Source: JBOFDK01 sp051650305 (GTDB lineage: Bacteria; Bacillota; Clostridia; Lachnospirales; Cellulosilyticaceae). Taken from it: a DNA stretch of 7,196 nucleotides. Below are positions 1-4,763 of the stretch, one piece after another (within the stretch, counting starts at the first letter, position 1; each line of letters starts with the position of its first letter). Under the pieces are notes generated by a model. It did not search any database. It was given only the letters and a program-made list of their open reading frames with translations, and was not told the origin of the DNA. Position numbers and translations under genes: made by a program. The stretch covers positions 1 to 7,196 of the forward strand of contig JBOFIT010000096.1 in the NCBI GenBank assembly GCA_051650305.1, written 5' to 3'.

Positions 1-1719
1 GTCAATTGGGCATATATTGGTTCAGAAGACAAGTCAGTAGAGCCTATGGCGGTAGTAGGCATCGTAGGAGCAATTCTACTGATTATGTTTACAGGTTACC
101 TTATCATCTACAATGTATTCCAGATTTCGGTTATGGCAGATATTAGATTTTATGGTTTGCTTAAGACCATAGGGACTACACCGAAGCAAATTAAGCATAT
201 GATAAGACGTCAAGCGATGTACTTATCAATGATAGGAATACCTATCGGTCTTATCATTGGCTATGGAATAGGAAATGGACTTCTTCCTATGATTATGAAT
301 ACAAGTAATATTAAAATTGCCAAGGCATCTACAAGCCCAATCATTTTTCTAGGAGCAATACTATTTGCACTTCTAACAGTATTTATAAGTTGTAGAAAAC
401 CAGGAAAACTAGCGGCAAGCATCTCACCTATCGAAGCCAGTAAATACAATGAAGTGGCAGCGAGTAAGACTAAAGAGAGAAAAGCTAGTAAGAGTACAGT
501 GCTACACATGGCGTATCGTAATATCACACGTAATAAGAAAAAGTCAGTCGTTGTCATAGCATCACTTGCATTAAGTTTGGTACTGCTTAATAGTGTTTAC
601 ACCTATACAGAAGGTTTTGACTTGGATAAATACTTAAGTAAGCAAGTCGTCTCAGACTTTATACTTGGAAGTGCAGATTATTTCAATGTGAACAAACACT
701 TTAGGGATGAAGAAGATGTACCGAGTGAGCAGTATGTAGATGCAGTCAGAAATCAAAAAGGTGTATCAGATGTAGGCGCGATTTATTATGAGAGTAACCC
801 ATTAAATGAAAGTAGTACGGGGCGCATCATACAGATGTATGGTATACAAGAAAATTTACTAGACAAGTTACAAGTCATAGAGGGAAGTATTGATAGAGAA
901 AAATTCATGACAGGAAATTATGCACTTGAGGTTGTGTGGACAGATGACTATGGAAATGTAGATAGTACATCAAGTGACTATGCTCTAAATGAGAAAGTGA
1001 GCGTAGAAAGTAAAGTAGTCGCACAAGGTGAGGCAGTTTATGAAGTGATGGCAAAGGTAGCCATGCCACACAATATGGGTGTAAGGTATTCCTCTTGGGA
1101 TGAGAATGGAAGTTCTAAATCATTCATCGTCTCAGAGAAGAGTTTTAAAGATTATGTGGTAACCCCACTTGTAATGGCGTATCACGTAGAAGTAGAAGAG
1201 GGATATGATGAGCAAATAGAAACCTTCCTACAAAGCTACACAACGGAAGTTGAGCAGGAGATGGACTACGAGTCAAAGAAGTACTTTGTAGATGACTTCA
1301 AAGGTATGAAAGATATGTTCTTCACTGTAGGACTTGTGGCAAGCGCTATCATAGGTATGGTTGGAATCATTAATTTTATCAATGTAATCTTTACAAGCAT
1401 ACTTTCAAGAAGAGGTGAGTTTGCCATTCTTCAAAGTATCGGCATGACTACAAAGCAACTTAGACGTATACTCATTCTTGAAGGCATACTTTATGCAGCC
1501 ATTACATCAGGGGTGGTCATCATTCTTAGTGTTATCACATCCTACTTTGTAGTAAGACCACTATGCGGGGGGATATGGTTCTTTACGTATCGATTTAAGT
1601 TTATGCCAGTCATTTTAGCAATTCCTTGTATGTTTGCATTAGGTACATTGGTGCCTGCTTTTATACAAAAAATAGTAGGCAACCAAACAGTAGTAGAACG
1701 TCTTAGAAAGATGAATTAA
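1..1719 (+). CDS. ABC transporter permease, FtsX/MacB-like (5' end outside window)
   Basis: This is the C-terminal part of an integral membrane ABC transporter subunit. The frame is open from base 1, so the Met at 46 is internal and the true start is upstream. Counting from the first visible codon, hydrophobic segments lie near residues 17-45, 75-97, 113-131, 181-201, 438-467, 487-517 and 533-557. A hydrophilic region of about 230 residues (205-437) between the fourth and fifth should face outside. Two similar FtsX-type cytoplasmic signatures are seen: YGLLKTIGTTPKQI (about 51-64) and FAILQSIGMTTKQL (about 474-487). The protein is therefore an internal duplication of the FtsX unit. Such permeases pair with a separate ATPase, which I expect upstream. 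The two-component genes just downstream suggest a Bce-like peptide export or resistance role, but this is inferred from context. Export of a lipid or lipoprotein is an alternative. Confidence 0.88.
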   Translation, partial: VNWAYIGSEDKSVEPMAVVGIVGAILLIMFTGYLIIYNVFQISVMADIRFYGLLKTIGTTPKQIKHMIRRQAMYLSMIGIPIGLIIGYGIGNGLLPMIMNTSNIKIAKASTSPIIFLGAILFALLTVFISCRKPGKLAASISPIEASKYNEVAASKTKERKASKSTVLHMAYRNITRNKKKSVVVIASLALSLVLLNSVYTYTEGFDLDKYLSKQVVSDFILGSADYFNVNKHFRDEEDVPSEQYVDAVRNQKGVSDVGAIYYESNPLNESSTGRIIQMYGIQENLLDKLQVIEGSIDREKFMTGNYALEVVWTDDYGNVDSTSSDYALNEKVSVESKVVAQGEAVYEVMAKVAMPHNMGVRYSSWDENGSSKSFIVSEKSFKDYVVTPLVMAYHVEVEEGYDEQIETFLQSYTTEVEQEMDYESKKYFVDDFKGMKDMFFTVGLVASAIIGMVGIINFINVIFTSILSRRGEFAILQSIGMTTKQLRRILILEGILYAAITSGVVIILSVITSYFVVRPLCGGIWFFTYRFKFMPVILAIPCMFALGTLVPAFIQKIVGNQTVVERLRKMN

Positions 1720-1726
1720 GTAGCAG

Positions 1727-1754
1727 AAAGTGGACATGTGTCCACTTTTTGTTT
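1727..1754 (+). terminator. Intrinsic terminator after the permease gene
   Basis: A perfect inverted repeat, AAAGTGGACA (1727-1736) and TGTCCACTTT (1739-1748), begins 7 bases after the permease stop and runs into TTGTTT. The realistic fold is about 8 pairs with a 6-base loop. It should end the transporter transcript at least partly, separating it from the regulatory pair. The T run is short and interrupted by a G, so read-through is likely. Confidence 0.7.
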
Positions 1755-1797
1755 ACCCTAAAGTAAGGTATGATAAGAAAAAAGAGGAGGGACACCA

Positions 1798-2466
1798 ATG
1801 ATACTTGTAATAGAAGACGATATACTGATGAATAAAGGGATTTGTCATACCCTTGAAAAAGAAGGTTATCAGGTAATGAGTAGTAAGTCTTATGAAGAGG
1901 GACTAAGTTTTGCGATTAGCCATAAGCCAAGGCTTATTTTGCTAGATATTAATCTTAAGGGGAAAAGTGGACTAGCACTTTGTGAGGAAGTTAGAAAAGT
2001 ATCAGATGTTCCCGTTATTTTTATTACGGCAAAGGATACAGATAAGGACATGATAGAAGGCTTTGATGCAGGAGCAGATGACTATATCTCAAAACCTTTT
2101 TCATTAGTTGTACTGAAGAAAAGAGTAGAGGCTATATTACGAAGAGCAGGTCAGGCAGATGAAGATATACTTAGAGACGGAAACTTAATCATCGATTATG
2201 GGAAGAAGACAGTAGCAAAGGATGGTCAAGTATTAAAGCTAACAGCTACCGAATATAAATTAGTAGAAGTATTATCTAAGAATAAAGGACAAGTTCTTAC
2301 ACGGGAGAAATTATTAGAGAAACTATGGGATATAGAGGGAAACTTTGTAGAAGAGAATACTTTAAGTGTTCATATGAGAAGGCTACGTATGAAGCTAGAA
2401 GATGATGCGAAGAATCCACACTGGATTGTCACAGTATTTGGAATAGGCTATACATGGGGGAAATAG
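1798..2466 (+). CDS. Two-component response regulator, OmpR/PhoB family
   Basis: This 222-residue cytoplasmic DNA-binding regulator should be phosphorylated by the kinase encoded next to it. Residues 1-115 form a receiver domain with the acidic cluster E6/D7/D8, phospho-acceptor D50 in LILLD, the switch Thr T77 in FITAKD, and the conserved Lys K99 in YISKP. Residues about 126-220 form the winged-helix effector domain, with the typical LTATEYKLVEVL start, a VHMRRLRMKLE recognition-helix region, and the terminal hairpin GIGYTWGK. Length and domain order are standard for the family. AGGAGG at 1785-1790 sits 7 bases before the ATG. The preceding 45 bases contain no convincing consensus promoter (TTGTTT at 1749 with TGATAA at 1771 is the best I see), so transcription may be partly read-through from the permease. 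The likely target is the neighbouring transporter operon, as in BceR/VraR-like transporter-linked systems. This is inference. Confidence 0.95.
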   Translation: MILVIEDDILMNKGICHTLEKEGYQVMSSKSYEEGLSFAISHKPRLILLDINLKGKSGLALCEEVRKVSDVPVIFITAKDTDKDMIEGFDAGADDYISKPFSLVVLKKRVEAILRRAGQADEDILRDGNLIIDYGKKTVAKDGQVLKLTATEYKLVEVLSKNKGQVLTREKLLEKLWDIEGNFVEENTLSVHMRRLRMKLEDDAKNPHWIVTVFGIGYTWGK

Positions 2467-2467
2467 A

Positions 2468-3484
2468 ATGAGTATATCTAAAAAGCGTATTATATGTGGT
2501 ATTATACTGGTTTTATTAGTGGGCTATTTAAATATTTATTTGCTAAGTTTACCGATAGCTATGAATGATTTGAAATGTATATGGGGTATGGAAGCAATTA
2601 TAGGCGTATGTCTTATGGCTTATTATATCCTTCTTAAAAGTGAGATGCAGAAGCTAATGGAGGATTTGTCAAAGCTTATCAGACAACTGATAGGAGGACA
2701 TAAAGAAGAAGTATTCTTACCGTTAAAAGATGAGATGCCATCTAAACTTCAAGTAGAAGTCACACGTTTAAGTGAGATCCTAGTGAGGCAAAGAGAAGAG
2801 GTAGTATCAGAAAAGGAAGGCATAGAGAGCCTTCTAGGGGATATAGCTCATCAGCTTAAGACACCACTTACTAATGTAGGGATGTATACAGAGATTTTAG
2901 AGGATGAGACACTAGATAAAGAAAGTTTTCAGATGTTTTACAGTGGACTTCGCGGAGAAGTGGACAAACTAAATTTTTTGATGGAGACACTCATTAAGAT
3001 GTCGAGGCTAGAAGGTGGTGTGATCAAACTAAATCCTATAGAGGCAGACTTACAAAATACATGCTTAAGTGCTATAAAAGCAATACATATGAAAGCGAAG
3101 CAGAAAGCTATACAGATTCACTTTCAAAGTCACGAGGGGATAAGAATCAAACATGATGCCAAGTGGACAGCAGAAGTTATCACTAATATCCTTGATAATG
3201 CAGTTAAGTATAGTGATGCCATGACATGCATTAGCATGGCCATCATACCCTATGAAATATTTGTACGTATTGATATACAAGATGAAGGAAGAGGGATACC
3301 CGAAGAAGAAATGACTCATATCTTTAAGCGTTTTTACCGAGGGGAAGAAGTCCATGAAGTAGAAGGTGTAGGCATAGGTCTTTATCTAGCGAGAAAGATC
3401 ATCGTAGATCAAGGTGGTTATATTAAGGTGAAGTCAGAATTGGGAAAGGGAACTATATTTTCTGTATTTTTGCCAATTAAATAA
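2468..3484 (+). CDS. Sensor histidine kinase, intramembrane-sensing (BceS-like) type
   Basis: This 338-residue membrane kinase is the partner of the preceding regulator. The ATG lies one base after the regulator's stop, with a GGGGGA tract inside that gene's last codons serving as the ribosome site, so the two are translationally coupled. Two hydrophobic helices (about 8-28 and 38-56) are separated by only about ten residues, leaving no extracytoplasmic sensor domain. Next come a linker, the HisKA domain with H128 in the H-box (DIAHQLKTPL), and the HATPase domain. That domain has an N-box with N240 and N244 (NILDNAVKYS), a G1 box DEGRGIP (272-278), an F-box F286/F289 and a G2 box GVGIGLYLA (300-308). 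All catalytic motifs are intact. Kinases of this shape usually detect a stimulus through an ABC transporter of the FtsX type, which is what lies upstream. The ligand is unknown. No clear terminator follows. Confidence 0.93.
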   Translation: MSISKKRIICGIILVLLVGYLNIYLLSLPIAMNDLKCIWGMEAIIGVCLMAYYILLKSEMQKLMEDLSKLIRQLIGGHKEEVFLPLKDEMPSKLQVEVTRLSEILVRQREEVVSEKEGIESLLGDIAHQLKTPLTNVGMYTEILEDETLDKESFQMFYSGLRGEVDKLNFLMETLIKMSRLEGGVIKLNPIEADLQNTCLSAIKAIHMKAKQKAIQIHFQSHEGIRIKHDAKWTAEVITNILDNAVKYSDAMTCISMAIIPYEIFVRIDIQDEGRGIPEEEMTHIFKRFYRGEEVHEVEGVGIGLYLARKIIVDQGGYIKVKSELGKGTIFSVFLPIK

Positions 3485-3614
3485 GCTATATGAAGGATAC
3501 TATAAAAAAATAAAAAAATGTAGGGGATGTGCCTATTAAAATTAAGTAATAATAGTATATAATATATTTCAGAAAGAAAGTTACTTAGAAAAACAAAAAG
3601 TTTTGAAAAAGGAC
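3485..3614. other. AT-rich intergenic region between kinase and csp promoter
   Basis: This stretch belongs to a roughly 300-base gene-free gap (3485-3781). It contains runs of A (3505-3518 region) and no open frame of interest on either strand. The only hairpin candidate after the kinase stop is a very short TAGG/CCTA pair (3521-3535), too weak to call a terminator. The kinase transcript may therefore run on until the strong hairpin at 3674-3739. Confidence 0.6.
3536..3563 (+). promoter_or_regulatory. Possible upstream promoter of csp (weak -35)
   Basis: TTAAAA (3536-3541) is followed after 16 bases by a perfect TATAAT (3558-3563). The 12-base string TATAATATATTT here recurs exactly at the main promoter (3638-3649), so this could be a second tandem promoter or a decayed copy. 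In such AT-rich sequence a chance match is quite possible. Confidence 0.27.
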
Positions 3615-3643
3615 TTGACCTTAACTAAAAAAAAGAATATAAT
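3615..3643 (+). promoter_or_regulatory. Sigma-A promoter of the cold-shock gene
   Basis: TTGACC (3615-3620) and a perfect TATAAT (3638-3643) are separated by exactly 17 bases, five of six and six of six matches to the vegetative consensus. Transcription should start near 3650, giving a leader of about 130 bases before the csp ATG. Long structured leaders are typical of cold-shock genes. Confidence 0.85.
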
Positions 3644-3673
3644 ATATTTTATATACAAAAAACATTTATAGAT

Positions 3674-3739
3674 TTCACATGTGATTAGAGATTATATAGA
3701 TTAAAGTATATAATTTGTAATTACATGTGAATTTTTTTT
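3674..3739 (+). terminator. Terminator-like hairpin inside the csp leader
   Basis: TTCACATGTGATTA (3674-3687) pairs with TAATTACATGTGAA (3718-3731), and the helix continues through 3689-3698 with 3707-3716. The total is about 25 pairs, including two G-U pairs and a single G/G mismatch (3688/3717). The loop is GATTAAAG (3699-3706). Eight T follow at once (3732-3739), which is the layout of an intrinsic terminator. It lies between the promoter and the start codon of csp, so it would either truncate the transcript to about 90 bases, attenuate csp, or stop read-through from the kinase gene. It could instead stabilise the mRNA 5' end. No good second promoter is seen between it and csp. Confidence 0.75.
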
Positions 3740-3766
3740 GGTTATGTGTATAAAAAATTCAAAAAC

Positions 3767-3773
3767 AGGAGGT
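3767..3773 (+). promoter_or_regulatory. Ribosome binding site that fixes the csp start
   Basis: AGGAGGT lies 8 bases before the ATG at 3782. It decides against the in-frame GTG at 3746, which would place this site inside the coding region and add 12 residues absent from cold-shock proteins. Confidence 0.9.
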
Positions 3774-3781
3774 ACCTCAAA

Positions 3782-3979
3782 ATGACAGGTACAGTTAAAT
3801 GGTTCAACGCAGAAAAAGGTTTTGGTTTTATTGAAAGAGAAAACGGAAGCGACGTATTCGTACACTTCTCAGCTATCCAAGGTGATGGTTTCAAAACTCT
3901 TGAAGAAGGTCAAAAAGTAAACTTCGACATCACTAAAGGTGCTCGTGGTGAGCAAGCAGAAAACGTTACAAGAGCATAA
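3782..3979 (+). CDS. csp: Cold-shock protein, CspA family
   Basis: This is a 65-residue single cold-shock domain, the usual length for the family. It is a small cytoplasmic five-stranded beta barrel that binds single-stranded RNA and DNA and loosens RNA secondary structure. The start MTGTVKWFNAEKGFGFI is canonical. RNP1 is KGFGFIE (residues 12-18) and RNP2 is VFVHF (25-29), with the aromatic binding residues W7, F14, F16, F26, H28 and F29 present. The codons differ from the neighbouring genes in favouring C-ending choices (ttc, aac, gac), as expected of a highly expressed gene. It has its own strong promoter, an unusual hairpin leader and a terminator directly after the stop. Whether it is cold-induced or constitutively abundant cannot be told. 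Because family members can act as transcription antiterminators, self-control through the leader hairpin is plausible but inferred. Confidence 0.97.
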   Translation: MTGTVKWFNAEKGFGFIERENGSDVFVHFSAIQGDGFKTLEEGQKVNFDITKGARGEQAENVTRA

Positions 3980-3993
3980 TTTTGTAGCAAAAG

Positions 3994-4024
3994 CAGGCAG
4001 GACAGTCGTTCTGTCTGTTTTTTT
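3994..4024 (+). terminator. Terminator after csp
   Basis: CAGGCAGGACAG (3994-4005) pairs with CTGTCTG plus the first T residues (4011-4020) around the loop TCGTT, with one bulged G and some G-U pairs. Seven T follow (4018-4024). It begins 14 bases after the csp stop and lies only 27 bases before carD. Because carD has no clear promoter of its own, some read-through would be expected. Confidence 0.8.
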
Positions 4025-4051
4025 ATTATAAATCTAGATGGAGGTGAAAAA

Positions 4052-4546
4052 ATGTTTGAAGTAGGACAAGTAATTTTTTATACGTTAAGAGGAACAGGTA
4101 TTGTACAAGAAATCGCACCGCAGACATTACTTGGTGAAGAGAAAGAATGTATGATTGTTAAAATGCATTTTCCAGAAGTTGTTATGAGAGTACCTGTGGA
4201 TCGAATAGATAAGTTAGGAATTAGAGAAATAAGTAATCTAGATGAGTTAGCTAAAGTGGAAGACATTTTGGGAAGTGAAGAAGTAAGTTGTGATTACAAT
4301 ATGGACATTAAAATGAGAATTAAAGAAAATCAACAAAAATTGGCTACAGGTTCTTTTGTTCTTTGTAGTGAAGTTGTAAGAGATCTAACTCGTATGGAAG
4401 TTATAAAATCACTTAATAATATGGAAAAAAATATTTTAGCTCAAGCTACGAACTTTTTGGTAACTGAGGTAGCCGTTATTAAGCAGATTAAATTAGAAAA
4501 AGCAAAAGAAGAAATATTAAATAAGATTAAATGCAAAAAAGCATAA
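4052..4546 (+). CDS. carD: CarD/CdnL-family RNA polymerase-binding transcription regulator
   Basis: This 164-residue protein matches the usual length of the CarD/CdnL family (about 150-165). Residues 1-62 form the polymerase-interacting domain shared with Mfd/TRCF, with the typical FEVGQVIFYTLRGTGIV opening and the RVPVDRIDKLGIREI ending. Residues about 66-160 are the helical C-terminal domain, with the family pattern KENQQKLATGS...SEVVRDL. Proteins of this family bind the RNA polymerase beta subunit and alter the stability of the open promoter complex. They do not recognise a specific operator. GGAGGTG at 4040-4046 precedes the ATG by 5 bases. The position usually holding the DNA-wedging Trp of the family appears to be Ile86 in my by-eye alignment, so its effect on promoters may differ. 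No promoter is evident in the 27 bases after the csp terminator. Expression may be by read-through from csp or from a site inside csp. Confidence 0.9.
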   Translation: MFEVGQVIFYTLRGTGIVQEIAPQTLLGEEKECMIVKMHFPEVVMRVPVDRIDKLGIREISNLDELAKVEDILGSEEVSCDYNMDIKMRIKENQQKLATGSFVLCSEVVRDLTRMEVIKSLNNMEKNILAQATNFLVTEVAVIKQIKLEKAKEEILNKIKCKKA

Positions 4547-4564
4547 AGATACTTTATCTTCCCC

Positions 4565-4609
4565 AAAAGAAGTATGCCTTAAATGATAAATTAAGGTATA
4601 CTTCTTTTT
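4565..4609 (+). terminator. Strong terminator after carD
   Basis: AAAAGAAGTATGCCTTAA (4565-4582) pairs over all 18 positions with TTAAGGTATACTTCTTTT (4591-4608), with one G-U pair and an 8-base loop ATGATAAA. The T run ends at 4609. The A/T-flanked symmetry gives it some potential in both directions, but no gene converges from the right. Confidence 0.9.
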
Positions 4610-4666
4610 AGGTGAAAAATTAAAAGTAAACATCTAAAAATAAATAATACTAATTAATAATAATTA

Positions 4667-4695
4667 TTGACTACTCCTTTAGGGTGTGTTATATT
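4667..4695 (+). promoter_or_regulatory. Promoter of pflB, extended -10 type
   Basis: TTGACT (4667-4672) and TATATT (4690-4695) are 17 bases apart, and TG at 4687-4688 gives the TGn extended -10 element. The start should be near 4702, so the leader is about 60 bases. The bases upstream (4621-4666) are almost pure A/T with short A and T tracts, resembling an UP element that would strengthen the promoter. Confidence 0.85.
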
Positions 4696-4711
4696 AAATA
4701 CATGAAAGCCG

Positions 4712-4726
4712 TGTATACAGTATACA
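4712..4726 (+). promoter_or_regulatory. Operator-like dyad in the pflB leader
   Basis: TGTATACAGTATACA is a perfect inverted repeat of two 7-base arms around a central A. It begins about 10 bases after the predicted transcription start, where a bound repressor would block initiation or early elongation. The arms resemble GntR-type half sites, but the cognate protein is not in the window and the assignment is inferred. Confidence 0.5.
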
Positions 4727-4749
4727 AGAAATACAAAAAGTGTTAACAG

Positions 4750-4755
4750 AAGGAG
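4750..4755 (+). promoter_or_regulatory. Ribosome binding site that fixes the pflB start
   Basis: AAGGAG lies 8 bases before the ATG at 4764. It rules out the in-frame GTG at 4740, which has no ribosome site and would put this one inside the gene. Confidence 0.88.
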
Positions 4756-4763
4756 TTGTTAGT

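Noticed and set aside
46..48. ATG at 46 as the start of the permease gene
   Set aside because: The frame is open back to base 1, the preceding 15 codons read as plausible protein, no ribosome site precedes it, and it would start directly in a membrane helix. The gene continues out of the window.
3620..3735. The AT-rich hairpin region as a miniature transposon or a CRISPR-like repeat
   Set aside because: There is one dyad only, no flanking target duplications I can see, no terminal inverted repeats beyond the hairpin itself and no regular spacers. The T8 tail and position fit a transcription terminator better.
3746..3781. GTG at 3746 as a longer csp start
   Set aside because: It would add 12 residues not found in cold-shock proteins and place the AGGAGGT site inside the gene. 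ATG 3782 has ideal spacing.
4741..4748. TGTTAACA palindrome as a Rex redox-repressor site before pflB
   Set aside because: It resembles the arms of the Rex pattern but lacks the central spacer and outer bases. Only 8 bases match, so it is not supported.
4740..4763. GTG at 4740 as the pflB start
   Set aside because: There is no ribosome site before it, and the AAGGAG at 4750 clearly serves ATG 4764.
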